Positions 1 through 13,775 of a DNA stretch of 64,000 nucleotides are shown here, in pieces. The first letter of the stretch is position 1. Each line of letters opens with the position of its first letter. Both the position numbers and the translations under genes were made by a program. This DNA is from Candolleomyces eurysporus (taxonomy: Eukaryota > Basidiomycota > Agaricomycetes > Agaricales > Psathyrellaceae), in contig JANBPK010000755.1 of NCBI GenBank assembly GCA_027579435.1, positions 62,001-126,000 on the forward strand. Reading direction: 5' to 3'. The notes under the pieces are model-generated. The model was not told the DNA's origin and searched no databases. It was given only the letters and a program-made list of their open reading frames with translations.

Positions 1-3000
1 TAGGGTAACATACGCTCATTCTTCAGCCCTGGTGGTCAGAGTTAGTGTACTCGTTATTGACGGTGCTCAGTGATCGTATTCGAAGTCAAATCCCTTTCGC
101 CGCTGCTCGAACCTGGTCTAGCGTAGACGACAGTCCAGGGGTTGAGATAAAAGAGCGACCCTCGTTGGCCCTTCCTTTCACGTACGCCTCTCCGAGACAA
201 ACCGGTGTTCGACACGCGCAACAAAATGCTACCCTTGTCAAGGACGTTGATCCAACTTCAAACAATTTACCTTCTACTCGTTGTCGGTCTGATCTCCAAG
301 GTATCTGCCGCATCCGTCGTGCATCGTAATGCTCGAGGATGTATGTATCCACTTCAGGCTGATCATTCTGACTAGTTTCATGGACCTCTAAGTGATAGCC
401 GCAGTTGAAGTCATCTCTGAATCACCCAAAATGCAGACTATTTCGACGTTCGAAGGTGACGAGGCTTATGAAGCTTGAAGAGGGCTAGTGGTGGAATGAG
501 CTCGAGACTTTACACGGTACCTACCATGGGTGCCTGAGACGATAGCGAAGGGCATGCACGAATCATTTATCCTGAGAAATTGAACGCCTCAATAAGAATG
601 AATCCCAAATATCGTGTTTCTCACTGGTGACTTCTGTAGAGCTCACAGTAGAGATCTACTCCTAGACAATGCCACCCGTCGCTGATGACTTTGTTGATCC
701 TCGGTGATCACCCGTTGAATCGGATCGGTAGTCCGACTCGAGGAAGTTTAAACTTAAGGTTCTACGTCCCTTCGGGGTACGTATTCTTTGCCGTCTCTTT
801 GAATTTTCCATATACGACTTGAACAATGGGAGTTTGAGCATACTTCATTGAAAATGACTCGGCGGCGGGATGAGCATGGAAATTGGTCTATCTGAGGACG
901 TATAGTGTACGTATAATTGGTCATGGTGGAATGTCCGATTGCTGTCGCCTTAAATTCAATTGAGCCTCGAAAAATTATAACCTAGCTCACCTCACTTAGA
1001 GGTTTCCGGGAGAAAGGTCTGTCGTATATTTTGCATTTAGTCTTTCTTTGACCTTCCCGGCCCGTAACCGTCCGATGCGAGGCCTCGAGTCGCCGCCTTC
1101 AGGCTTGTCTGGTGTCTACCTGTCGAGTTCAGTCGAAAGTTGAACAGCAGCGACTGATGGAGGCATTAGTCAGTCATTGCACCGCGTGAACAGTGGGGAT
1201 TGAGTTGCCCTGAACCAAGGCTTGGAGACAGCTCGGGTCTAGAAGGATTTACATTCACCACGAGGCTCTTTTTCAGCCTCATGTTCGACTTTAACAGAGT
1301 CTAGCGTCCGACGTCAAACTTTGGCCCCCGCGAGCTGGGTAGGATCGTGGATGCTGTTGAACTTTGGGCCGTTTAGCACCGCCGATGAAGCTCCGGGTTT
1401 CATATCAAACCATCACGGTCGGGCTGATAAGATTTGGTTACCAGTTCTATTGCAAAGTCGTGATTGCAGTCAAATCGTATTGAGAACAAACCTTCTAGCG
1501 CATCGAGCAGCATGCACCCCAAAAACCACTTCAAAGACGAGATGAAATCAAGGGTCGCTTTCCAACATGTTCTCGTATGTTTCTGTCGAACTTCATTCAG
1601 AATCCCGTCTGACGGTTTGTGAGACTACGGCTTGCCTCGTGTTTGATATATCAGTACAGAGTTGAGGCGGGTTTGGGGAACGTGTTGTTCTCTTGAGAGA
1701 AGAATCCGCTTCTACAATATTTCCATGCTGGCATTGTACTCATGTAAGGTCATAGGATCCGTCCGAGAGGTGTCGGATATGCTTTACCATCGCACGACCG
1801 CTCGCCGTACTTTGACGGTGGCTCATGGATATGAAGAGAGTATCCTCGTCGTCATGGGGCTTAGGGCAGATGGATTACTATCTTATCTACTGAGTTGATC
1901 TCTACCTACTCACTGTGGGAGCGAATTCATAGGGATGTGAGAAGAAGGCCGACTTTTCGGTCTCAGACGGAATAGACTGGCGGCCGTGGAAGACGATTCC
2001 GACAATGAGGGACCAGGTTCGAGTTCTTGTGGTCCGATACTGTGGTCTTTCAACGGACCTTGCGTTATCTACGACATTTGCACAATGCGACCCCATTATT
2101 GAGAAGAAGACGAATACAAGAAGTTCTCAAGCGGCTGTAGAGCGGGAATCGATGTCGAGGCGCGGCGGTGATCGGCTTGGCTTTGCACACCAGCTGGTAG
2201 CCAAACAAAGGTTGCTTGGACGCGCGTCCTTCACGACTGCTTCCTCTGATCTCTCCGCTCAGCTCATGGCGACTTTAGACTTTGTGCGTGGAGAACATCG
2301 GTCCACGACTGGAAGCTTCCTCGCACATGGCGCTAACAGCACAATAGAACCTCGTTCGACGACGAGTCCTATTGAATCCCCGCTCTTCGTGTCCTTAGCC
2401 GGTGGCACCGCTCCTCTCTGTCTTGGTTCTCTGCTATTGTGACTATTGCCGTGTGGTGAAGGAACGCACCTTGACGATCTGCTTTATGCCTGTCTGCTCA
2501 GCTGATCCAAGCTTCTATGACCTCTGACTACTAGAAGTCATGTTTCACCACGCTGCAAACGATAATCCTCGAGGACGAGAACGTGCACCTGTCAAGCAAT
2601 AAAATAGGGTTAATATCCTCGCCAGGCAGTTCTTTCCTTCACATGGTGAGCTTACTTTTCACGACCCAGGGCCTAGGGCATCATTTTCTCTCGAGACATT
2701 ACTCTGCGCAATTCGCCTTTGGTTCCGCACTCTTGCCACTCGGCCATCGATACTTGTTCGACTTCGAAGGGGGATTATTAGCGCTGATCTCTAATCTGTT
2801 CGAAGATGAAATGTCTGCCTCTGAGACTCAATCAGCTACTCCCGATCAGGCTTGATTGGATTCTGCGTCGGATTGCTGCTGGTGATCTGGGTCAAGCTCA
2901 GATACACTCAGTGTTTTGTAGCGTTTACACGTTGTCATCCTCAGGACTTACATTGAAGGCTGTGAACCCTCAGACTGGTGACTTGGCTCGACGAACTTCG

Positions 3001-6000
3001 CGACTCACCATGGGCGTCTACCGATCCCAACACGAGTTGACGATCTCAAGGATCCACGCTGGACCCACTGTGGGTGCTGTGTGTGTATTGATCGTTGGGA
3101 ACAGAAACAGAATGGAAACGATGGCCCATTATCTACTCTATCTTGATCAACGGCACAACACTTCGACTACCTCCCGTCTCAGTCTGTCTCTTGAGCTTCT
3201 TGCGCAGTTCTGGAAGGGTGTTCACTACATAAGTGTCGGGATTGCCGGCTGCTTGTCTCCGATGCCCAGAATTCCTTTTAGATGTTCTTGTCATGTTAGA
3301 CTGTTTATCGTATGCGGTGTGAACCCTGCAATTGAAATTTTGCTTCCGTTGAGGGTGCCTTGACGATGATCTGTCTTTGCTTGACGCTTGTACCTGGCGG
3401 CGCCCACCCCCCATTTAGACAAGACGGTGACACGAGGCTCGCACACTCTCTTTTAGACTAAACCACTGGAGTATGCTGAAAGAAACTGGGCACGGTCTGA
3501 GCAAATTCCCTTCCGCAATCGTTCTCTTGGGTTTGCGCCACGATCACAGAAGTGTCAGAAATTCGCATTGGCTGTTCGAACCGTTGCTTGCTCGGGACAT
3601 TCTTGCTCCGTGGAGACAAGCCATGAATAATCAGCGGTGGTTGGTGCGTCGGGGCTCGGCGATGTTCGTGAGCGCCCTCGGCGGCGAGGCTTGTGGAGTC
3701 GGTGTCGGGTCTTTACCGAGGCGCTAGCGGCTATGCCTTTCGCGGGGTGCTCAACGTTTACCGATCGAGCGGCTGTTGGGGCAACATTCGATCGGAGCGT
3801 GGCATCCGTTCTTCAATTAGCGCTAGAGCAACATCGGGCCGATTACCCTTGGCATTGTGCCGAAGTATACCGGTGTTCCCGGCGGATACAGGTATCGTTG
3901 AGAACACGATCCATGGTCGCTCTCGTCTGCATGATTCACTCTGACCTTGCATTCCTGGATGCCAGCCGCGGCACATGTTTCATTTTCCTGTCTAAACTCA
4001 TTATTTACGTGAACGGTGAGCTCGTGTATTGCCGATTGACTCGTACTGCCATTCAACTGTCATAACGTGAAGACTAATCACAAGATCATGTCGGTCAGGC
4101 TGAATGTTACGCGCTATAAACCACCAAAGGACCCTCGTTTCTTACAATTCCGAGTTCGCCTTTTGACCTGTTTCGTCTCGCTCCCGCAACACTTGACATC
4201 GAGCATTCAGGTGGGGCCTGGAACTTCATTTCGACTGTATGGTGCGGATGTTGACCCGACCCCCGACGTCCGACAGCTTCCTTCCTGGTCTCACCGACGT
4301 TCTGCTCGAGATCGGGAAAATGCAGTGGGAATTCGATTTAATTTAGGCTCGTTGATACATGACTCCAACATTCTGTTCAGTGACAGTTGTATAGAAATCG
4401 TTGAACAGAGCAGAGAGCGTATGTGCGATCTTCACGCCGCATCTACTTACGCGCTGCTTCAAGGGTATAGTGTAGGAGAGGCAGCCCCTCATCGACACCG
4501 AAATTCCCCAATTGAATATATTGAGTTGAACCGNCTGCTTCGACTTTATCGATCGTGAAAGCTTGGGGGTCGCCTCTTTCACGGTGCAGCCTTGTACTAC
4601 ATATAGACCTGGATACGCTCATATGACTCTGAACGGCCATCCATCAACCAGGAACAGCTGGGCCATGACGATGGGTGCAATACTGTATCAATGTATTTCT
4701 TATCATGCCATGTCGATTCGTGATTTGTATGACATCGGCGGATGTCCGAGGTCCAAGTCGCCAACGACGAGAGCCCGGCGGGACGAGCGAGTCCCAAAAA
4801 AGCACTTCTCAGTGTGTTCTCACTAACTCCAGGATTTCTGAAACTCTATTGTCGACCGCATGGGTTTGTCGTTCTTCGAAGGAGTTTCGAGACGACGGTG
4901 GAAACGGGCATTCTTGTACATAAATGCCATAGTTCTTCGGCATATAGACAGTCAGGCCATCTGGACCCATAGTACAAGGGAGACCTGGGGCTCGACGTAA
5001 CCTCGAAAAGGTCGGACTAAACCCTGAGCAGAAGGGAGGGCCGTGGAGCCCTGTGAAAAAGTGAATCAATGTGCTGCGCGAAGTCACGATTCTGATATGA
5101 TTGAGTATATTTTAGGAATATGATAACCACGATGCTCACTTGAAGGGTCTGACGTCCCCCCAAAACTGGAACCCGCGAGCATCCCTGCATCTTCCCTGTC
5201 GTCTAGACTCCAGTCGCTGAGATTCAACACACAAGAGATATGAAATACATGTTATTCAGAAAACTGAACGAGACAGACGACACCATGACGATGAAGTGAT
5301 TGGGTTTAATAAAATACCTGTGGTACAGTGGCTGGGGCCGCAGGTACCTTTCACTGACACCCGCCGTACGGAGGCTGTACGGCAGATCGCTCACGCGATC
5401 AAGAGCTCCGAGCAGAGCGTGTGGGAAGGGCAAGAAGCCCAAGTTCGTTCGTTCGTCGCGGCAGGGTCTGACCGACCCACTCGACGACAAATTGCGAGAC
5501 CTCTCGGTGGATATCGGGCATGGCAGGGAACTACTGAAGAGTGAAAGGGTGGGTATTCGAGCTGCGAGAATATGCCGGATACCATTCGGCGAAGTTTTGG
5601 ACATGGACGCCGTCATCCTGAGATCGTACCTGGTGTCGACAAATTCTGATGCGTCTGGGCGAATCCGTGAATCCGGTGCGCGCATCCTCAAGTAGGACGC
5701 TCGACAGCGCATTGAAATGAGCCTGGTTTTTGAAATCGTAGTCGCCTTCAGTACAATGAATTGAATACGCGGTTGACACAAGAGAGGGGACCGGANGGGG
5801 GGGATTACATTGTGCTGAGGATGGTAACTTCGCCTGAATGGCCCGAATGCCTGACATCAAGCAACCCAAAAGATCAGATTAGATGACAGATAACCCGGAA
5901 AAGGTTGAGTTTTGATGTAGATAGTGACAATCTCCTTTAGGTTCCCGGCGTAAGTGGGAATCCATCGTGCGATTGCGACTTGGGTCGTGCACATGATGGC

Positions 6001-6600
6001 CTCATCATGCAGCATTAGAACCCCAGAATGATACCCAGTAGACGGGAGGGGGAGGACACAGGAAGCTATCATGCAAGGGATTCGCACTGGGATTCAAGGG
6101 GTCTGGCGCGACGCTGAACGGCATTGGGCCGAGACGCTGGGAATTCAAGAGATTTTGAATAGGTGGCGGCCTAAATTCAGTCGGATTTTTCTATTTGGAC
6201 AACACGCACCATTTTGGTTGACGTTAACATGGCTCGTGCACGACAGCGTGTCCCACTCCCCATGATGCGAAAGTAATAGAAGGGCAATTGATACGCCTCG
6301 TGCAGGAAACGAGTGCTGGGGAAGGCGGGAGAGGTCATATGAGCACGGTGAAGACGTGTCAAGCTGAACATTGAGCCGGAGGATGGCACTGGATTGGGGA
6401 TTTGATTCCGCCGCCCTGGCGGACCCCAGTAAGCGTCNGGGGGGCCAAACAGGGACCAACACCTCCCGACGCGGAAGCAAATACATTCATTTGTTGGGAA
6501 AGGTGAATTCACGCAGAAGTCATTATACGAAAAAGACGAATAAAATTCAAGCTCAACTGGAGGAAGTGAGGATGTAGGAAGCCACGACGGCCGATGCCAG
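1..6600. other. Region without recognisable genes
   Basis: Open frames here are short (the longest is 185 codons, at 2806-3363), overlap on both strands, and show no domain, motif or consistent splice pattern I recognise. There are no long terminal repeats, transposase motifs or tRNA-like structures that I can see. Two ambiguous bases (4534, 5796) and one nearby (6438) add frame uncertainty. It could be intergenic DNA or a decayed repeat; I cannot tell which. Confidence 0.5.
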
Positions 6601-7063
6601 GTGTTCACGAAACTCTGGACACTAGGAAGTCCCTTGGGTCGGCGCTTCTCCTTTTGGCAGGCCCGGAGATCTCTTCCCGATGGGGGCGTCCTGACATTCG
6701 GACGCTTTGCAAATGGCGCTGGATTCCTTATTAGAAAATGGCTGGGGCCTCGTGCTTATAGCGAGCGATACCTCTACACCCCATTTTCTCCCCCCCCAGT
6801 TACCCGTCGTCCTCGCCCCAGAGCGCCCTCCCCGTCCGTCCCATCGCCTCTCCGCTGTTTCCTGAACGATGCCCGCAGAAAGAACCAAGAGTTGGCACCA
6901 GTCCGCTGTGTCCTGTATGTCTTATTAACCCGTCATTGTTCTCGTTATTGACGGCTGGGAAATTGTTCAGGCAATCAGCTTGTGTGGACGGCGCCAGTCG
7001 CTGGTATCCCTTGCCCCGAGCTTCTTGAAACCACCTCCCAGATTACCGAAATCGACTTCGACG
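6601..7063 (+). promoter_or_regulatory. Upstream region of the HMG-box gene
   Basis: This is the 5' flank of the HMG-box gene. It holds a pyrimidine-rich stretch with an eight-C run (about 6,780-6,850) and further C/T-rich DNA leading to the start codon, a common feature of fungal core promoters and 5' UTRs. The open frame running through it (6601-6951) has no recognisable protein features and is probably fortuitous. No TATA box can be assigned with confidence. Confidence 0.4.
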
Positions 7064-8331
7064 ATGGCCCACCACCCCTCGTCGATGCGCCCCCTCCTCC
7101 CCCACACTCATCCCCTTGGCTCGTCCCCACCCAGCGAGTTCATTCTTTTCCCTCCCGCTGACGATAAGGCTCCTCCTACTAAGCGTACTCCTCATTCCAA
7201 GAAAAAGCCCGAGAACCATATACCTCGCCCACCGAACGCCTTCATTTTGTTCCGATCGTCATTTATCAAGCAGCAACATGTCTCGCAGGAGGTCGAGACC
7301 AACCACTCCACCCTCTCCAAGATCATCGGCATTGCGTGGAAAAGCATGCCTGAAATCGAGCGCCAGAAATGGCACGCCAAGGCGAAGGAGGAGCAGGAGG
7401 CCCACCGTCGCAAGTTCCCAAAGTACGCTTTCAAACCGCAGCAGACGAAAGGGAAGGGTGGTACTGGGTCGAAACGGAAAGTACGGGAAGTGGAACCGAA
7501 GGACATGAAGCGGTGCGCAAAGATAGCAGAGCTATTGGTGCAGGGGAAGAAGGGGAAAGAGCTGGACGACGAGATCGCCGAGTTCGACAAGCACCACGTC
7601 CCCGAGATCGTTACTCGCTTCGAAGCACCCATTACCGAGTGCACCTTCATGAGGGCCTCTTCAGCACCCATACCCGGGACGGAGCTCACCATCGAGCAAC
7701 AGAGCTTCCTCCCCAAGGAGAACCCAGCACCGAGGAAGGTTCGCTCTGTCAGCGCACGCCCCACGCGGTGCCCAACGCCCCAGGTCGAAGCTCAGCCCAT
7801 CGTCGAGATTCAGCCAGTCCCATTGAAAGAAGAGGCCAACTTCGTAAGTCGAGCTTATTGTCCCCTCATGAGGTCAGATACTAACTTCTCTTCGTATCGC
7901 AGGATTTCAGCACCTTCTCGTTCGAAAATGTCGGTTCTCCCGTCGCCAATTTCGCGTGCGATCCGCTCGTCGAGCACTTCCCCAACCCCCTCACCATCGA
8001 CACTTCCTTCATGGGCAACGACTGGAGCCAGTGCTCGTCCCCGATGACGCCAGAGGCCACGCCCGACTTCTTGGCCACCCCATCACCTTCCCCATCCTTC
8101 GCCACTCCAGCCGCGGATCCGTTCGGCCATGCGTTCGAGAAGTCGTTTGGGGACTACACACAGGCTTACCCTGTAGTGTACCAGCAGCAGTCCGTCGACG
8201 GTCTCTACAACGATGCGTTCCTCAGCATGGGTGATGTCAATGGGTATCCGAGCGTCCAGATGCAACAGCTCGACCATTTCAGTATGGATTCGTTCACCAA
8301 CTTCGCCGCGGTGCCCCAGTACGCCTTCTGA
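7064..8331 (+). CDS. HMG-box transcription factor (MATA_HMG type)
   Basis: Two exons, 7064-7843 and 7903-8331, give 402 aa. The 59-bp intron starts GTAAGT, ends CGCAG and has a CTAAC branch site at 7881. The HMG box covers about residues 53-122 and opens with the diagnostic RPPNAFILFR, followed by the conserved helix-II/III pattern (LSKIIGIAWKSM, then KWHAKAKEE). A basic segment at 35-50 and a Lys-rich stretch after the box could be nuclear localisation signals. The C-terminal half is rich in Ser, Pro, Thr and Gln and ends in FAAVPQYAF, like an activation region. Proteins of this type bind DNA sequence-specifically in the nucleus; basidiomycete relatives regulate mating-pheromone response or fruiting. 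An upstream in-frame ATG at 6980 would add 28 residues; 7064 was preferred for its CGACGATGG context. Which pathway it controls is not visible here. Confidence 0.88.
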
Positions 8332-8830
8332 GCGTTCTGAGTCCGATCCTCTACGGCCTCTCGGAATCTCTCCTTCGACCGTGCCCGTCGACCTGCGACC
8401 TTCGACTTCCTCCTCCCTCCGCCCTGTTTATCCGTGGATTTTCCTCCCTTATCGCGGGTGCTTAGAGAATCACCCCCACTGCCAACGAACAATGCGGTTC
8501 GAGGTCGAATCGCTCTTCTGGAATCAAGGTTCCTTTATTCCTTCTTTCAACTTCTCGTCGTTGTATTATTGATATTTACTTGCAAGCTTGTGATATTAGC
8601 ATCAGACCTGCGAAATGTCTGTGCTCCCCTTCCCCTCATTCGATCACTTTTTCTTTCATTTTTGTCTCTCAGGATCCTCTGTTGTACTATAGGAAGCTGT
8701 CAAAGTCGACGGTTGGTTTGTCAATTTCACTCGTCTTCTCACCTCTCTTCTTGATTTTATGCCCAACCGACGTTCCCTACCTTTTCCTCTCTATCTCTCT
8801 GTATAGACTTTCAAATCCAGTGTAGGTAAC
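8332..8830 (+). other. 3' flank of the HMG-box gene
   Basis: AT- and T-rich DNA following the stop codon, without protein-coding character. It probably contains the 3' UTR and polyadenylation region; no canonical AATAAA stands out. Confidence 0.4.
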
Positions 8831-11369
8831 ACCCTAGACTGTGTGCTTGCTGGGTCAACCTATGCGTCGTCCCTATGCGTTTATCATGTCGCCGATACGA
8901 AACGGAAATTCCCTTGTACTACTAGTAGTAACTTGAAGTAGCTGTAGTAGCAGTAGCAGCACGGCGCCGCGATTGTGGTCCAACCCTATGCCCAACCTTT
9001 CCCGCTTCGCTTGTTCACAAGAAAGCTTGCCAATCATGATGTAAACGGTTTTATGTAACTTATCTTCCCTCTCATCTCGAAAAGTACAATCCTCTGTACA
9101 TGCGCATTGTCTTTCCATAGAGACTTAGAGTTGGTCAATCTTCATTCTTCTGGCTCATTGTTTCCAAGCAGTTGGTCAGTCGATCTCCAAAGCGGTCCTC
9201 TGGTGCTCATTCAGCATGGCAGGTGCGGACCCTTCCATCCGTCCTGAGCGCAACAAATCGATACGTATACTTTACCTTACCGTGAGGGTAAGAGCGATAA
9301 TCGGGGAAACAGACAAAAAAGGGTATATTTGTCGGTTGGGCGACCCCACTTTGGCCCCCGGTTTCGTTTTTCGTTTTCTATTTTTCGNTTTTCTTCCCGC
9401 TGGCTTGTTCCCAAAACGAGCTAGGTTGAAGATCGGATTTCACGTTACACCGAAAGGAAGTGTGTGCGCGTGGATGTACATAGAACATTAGGACTCTCGA
9501 AGACTGGATAGGTAAAAAGCGTAGGAATCGAAGGTGGACGACCCATCACCCGGGGGTTATGCCACCAAGGAACCGCACGGTGATTGCTCATGAGTAGGCG
9601 AACCTTTACTCTGTACAGTGCGCCGAAACATGACCGAGTGTACGCAGATCCCACGCAAACCCTCTGCGGATGTAAAGCCAGAGATAAGAGTTAGAGTGAT
9701 TGTAGATGGGAACAACCCGCTCCATTATCAGGGTGATCCCCACCCTCTCGGGGTCCAGAAGAAAGATGGTGGAGGTTGAGCGGATATGGGTTCGACGCAC
9801 ATTTTTTCTGTTCTTCTCCTGGACGAACTGCTTCGTTTGACGGCCTTCTTCCGCGGTCGTCCCGTTAGTGAGAAATGAGGGAGAGGTGGATTTCTCCCCT
9901 CCTGTGGGCACATATGTTCGTCTGGGACGTCACTGGAACGTACGTACATTCCACAGAAGACACTGGCAGATCTGTTGCGAGGGATGAGGGTGACTATGAC
10001 ATCATAACCTTTTCGAAGCCATGGACCCCGGCCCCTTTGAAAGGATGTTCGTGTGCCACCGAGTGACAATTGACAAGAAGGGAATAAGTGAAGGTCTGTA
10101 GAGAGCGTTGACCAGACAGATGGAATGTAGCCAGAAAAACGGTCGGACTGCGAGATCTTTCGAGCCACAAATTCATTCTAGGGTGCTAGCAGATAATGGA
10201 ACAGATGTCGAAGAGCCTACTTACCACCACAGTACGCGTGCCAGATGGCACGGATTGGGACTTGGGAACCTCGTGGTCTCTACATACCAACATTGCCATT
10301 GATCGTTACGGTCGGATCTGTTAGAGCAGTAGGTCCATGAGTGGACTTGGTTCTTCATCGGCGTCAGAGATGCAGGCAGAGCCCTTGCACAGGGAAGATG
10401 GACGGATGAACTCAGTGGCAGGACTTGAGATGGTTGTTCGAGCTCCGCATCGACTTTTTGGCCCATGGGCGGCGTTTGGCGTGGAAACTGAAACCAAGCA
10501 TAGTGATAGACTGTTTGTTCACTAGTGGCGGTATTAGTGGTCACTTGCTGTCTTCGAGGTTCGGGCAAGTCGATGGGTTATCCGTGGCGTAATATACGGT
10601 CATACGAAGATGATTTCCGATACAAGAGGTGAAGACCAGATATAACCAAACGCTTGGGAACGCCAGGGGACCCAACATCGTCCATTGAGCTCAGTGGGTC
10701 CAATGTAGCTCACGAGATCGAGGGGATACACACAGTTCAGGGATTCATGGAACGACCGCCGCCGCCATCAAACATAATCGTGAGAGAGGACGCCCTCAGC
10801 CGGGAGAGAGTAGAAGACAGCGGAAAACAAATTCAGTTCGCTGCACCATCACAGACAATCCTACGACAATAAATGCACGAGTATTTTCATCAACTCAAGG
10901 ATCAAGCTCAAGATCTGATCTGAAGTAGACAGTTGACAGCACGAATCATTTCAATACCCCATCATCAATGCCAGTGTGGGGTAGAGACGCCCACAAATCT
11001 CGTTCGACGATGACGAAACGCTTATAGATTCTCGTGGTTTATCATGGGGAAGTGAACAATGGGCGCTCAACTAGTAAAGCAAAGTCCGGAATGAGGATTC
11101 TAATAGACGCGATGAGTTCATTTTACTGTGGGTGGAGTAGCATTGCAGATGGTGGGAAGGAAATTGAAGACATGTAACGTCCTTACGTTCACAAGTGTGT
11201 CTTCCACTTTCTACATGAGCGGGTTTGGAAGTTTGAGGCAGGACCTGGGTATAATGGTGGAGCAAGGGAAACAGAGGTCACATGCCTAGGGCCGATCCTC
11301 GAGGCTGTGGCTTTCCTTCAAGCATACCTTCACTGAAATCAGGAGTTTTTCGTGATTTTCACGATGGAT
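8831..11369. other. Intergenic region, nothing recognised
   Basis: About 2.5 kb between the HMG-box gene and the first transporter copy. Only short overlapping open frames occur (at most 146 codons) and none resembles a known protein. An N at 9388 lies in a T-rich stretch. The last part should contain the 3' end of the minus-strand transporter transcript. Confidence 0.5.
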
Positions 11370-11423
11370 TACATGCACAATATGTGGAAACGTTTTAGGT
11401 GTGATACATAGTACGAAGTTCTA

Positions 11424-13775
11424 CTACAGAGACGCCTTTCCACGAGATTCGAAAGGGAGAAGTAGAGCGATCACTCCCGCAATAAGGAAGATCGCCCCGG
11501 CGATAAAGATGGGGACCGAGCTCGTCAAATCGGCGAACAGGGCGATAATAGGCGCCTAGAGTCGAGCGTTGAAATTAGAATCAGTGAGTCATAGGTTGAG
11601 TCGGCCGCAAAAGGGGGTAAAAGGGATGTGTACTAACCATAATTCCAAAGATACGGTTAGCAGTAGCGGTGATGGCGTTACCCGTACCTCTATCCTTTGT
11701 GGGGAACAGTTCGGGAGTGATGGCGTAAAGCACCCCATACATAACGTTGCTGGTAAAGCTGTAGGCGCAGTTCCACCCGAGAAGGGCATTGGATGTTCGC
11801 GCAGTGGTTGAAACGAGGATGAACACACCCGTAAGTACTGAATGTAGAGTTAATCCCAGAAGAATTGCAAGGTCATATTAGATGAATGATGGCTCACTTG
11901 TAGAGATCGAAAGGGTGCCCCGTCTACCCAGAATGGGCAACTCGACCATGTATCCTGCTAGAAGAGCTCCTGGAACGCCGATAACACTCAAAATCACTTG
12001 CTATTTGAAAGGCAACAAGGTGAGTGAGCCGATTGCCAAAGTCTCGTCTGCGATGACCACTCACGTTTCGGTAAGTTATATACACCGATCCGTCTCCAAA
12101 GTCTGCTCCGCGTGTCGCAAGACTGGTGTGGAGGGGAATTGGTCAGTACGTGATGTGCGCGAAGACGTGAAAAATGACGAACTAGTATGTGACAAAGGAG
12201 TTGTAGAGCGGGAATGCCAGCCCGATGAGTGCTAGAAGGGTGACTGTGAGTCAGAACCTCCTGGGCTGATTGTGCTGGCGAGCCACCTACCCCATAAAAT
12301 GATTAACAGTGTCGACGAATAGGCCAACTTCCTCGACGCGAACAGAGATTTAACGTGATTAGAATCAAACTTTGACATTTGTCGCCTAATCGCAGCATTG
12401 ACATGTCCTTCATTCTCCTTTTCCTTCCCATCGAATTCTTTCTGAGTATACGCCAAGTCAACGGCTTGTAGATCCTCGACGGTGAGACTCGTCGTGCGGC
12501 CATTGTGCTGGGCGAGCTTCCTCACCACCTCTACCGCCTTCTCGTCTTGACCTTTTCCCATCAAATACTTCGGACTCTCGTACAACTTGAAGACGAAGAA
12601 ACGAAGGGCCCAAAACACGAACATCAATACACCCATGGTGAAGAGGAAGTACCTCCATCCCATGTTAAACGACCTTGGACAGTTGGTTCCGGGAATTGTT
12701 GTGGTGCATGAGTAGTTGGCAATGAAAGGCCATGCGACGAGACTTCCTATGAGTTGACCGAACGCCCACCAGATTGAAAGGATTGTGAGGAGGTATTGAT
12801 GCGATGCTGGAACGAACTCTACATGGTGGTAAGTCGAGCCGATGTTTGGACGATATCACCCTTTAGCAAACAGTATTTTCGGTATGAGGACGCAACCGCA
12901 CCTAGGAATATTGCAGAATCTACTGGCAAATTCCCTCCGACACCGACAGACCACACCGTAGCCAGGGATGTTAAAGTGACGAAATTGGGAGATCCACCAG
13001 CCGAGATCGAGAAAATAGCGATGATCAGCATGGTTAGGTTGAAGGATATCCTGTGTCAGAGTGGATCGGTCAGTCACAACATTCTTGAAAACCCGGAGGT
13101 ATACATCGACAAAGACATTCGCTGATCAATGAGCTCTCCGTCGATAAAACGAACGTGGAAACAAAGTTCGACAGCCTTGTCCCTCTCCCAAAATGAAAAT
13201 ACTCACTTTCGACCCCATACATCAGCGCCCACGCCCCAGAATGCGGCGCCAATCAATAAACCGATATTTTGACCCAATTTGAGCCAAGGAGGCTCGAAGT
13301 TGAACTCGTTGACCGTTGGGGGAAGTATAAGACCGGTTACAATCTGTATATTCCAGAGAGCACAAGAAGATCAATGGATGTGAGCTCGGAGTACTGCTGT
13401 TTTGGGTGGCGGCTGCAGAAACAAATGACGTACTGGCCAGAGATTGTCTCTACAAGAGGTTCAACGGAATTTAGTGAAAGTTCGCGGCTACTGATGAGGG
13501 GACTCAAACTTACGCAAACCAACCGAATCCAGTTACACAGAATAGACCCCTTCGAGTGGAGAAAAAATCAGTGTTGTGCTTAGCAAGGAAGGGCAAACGG
13601 ATCGTACGCACCACTGGTACTTCCCCATCCCTATATCCTGCACCGCATCATTCAGAATTCGAGCTTTGGCAAGATAACGACCGTCGAGTGTATCTTCAGA
13701 ATATATCACATCGAAGTGGTGAGGAGGGTCTCCAGTCATTGGCGAAGAGGCGACCTTCTTGTCGTCTGAGTCCAT
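11424..13775 (-). CDS. MFS transporter, SVOP/sugar-transporter type, copy 1
   Basis: Splicing by hand gives 11 exons and 527 aa (1,584 coding bases, in frame throughout). The gene starts at 13775 (MDSDDKKVAS) and stops at 11424. It is a major facilitator protein of the plasma or an internal membrane. Conserved marks are GMGKYQW before TM1, FADNLWP in TM1, the cytoplasmic-loop motif GRK, the family signature YESPKYL after TM6, the highly charged central loop (about residues 270-320), GRRGTLS and ELFPTKDRGTGNAI. These fit the SV2/SVOP branch of sugar/phosphate-type transporters; the substrate cannot be read from sequence. Exons 2 and 3 are tiny (36 and 16 nt). One intron uses an unusual GTTCGT donor, and splicing there is needed to avoid a stop and to give the expected YLATRG. 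Copy 2 lies upstream in tandem. Confidence 0.85.

Noticed and set aside
2005..3363. Frames of 145 and 185 codons as genes
   Set aside because: They overlap other frames, have no recognisable domains and do not form a spliced model.
7369..7884. 171-codon frame overlapping the HMG gene
   Set aside because: It is an alternative frame of the first HMG exon.
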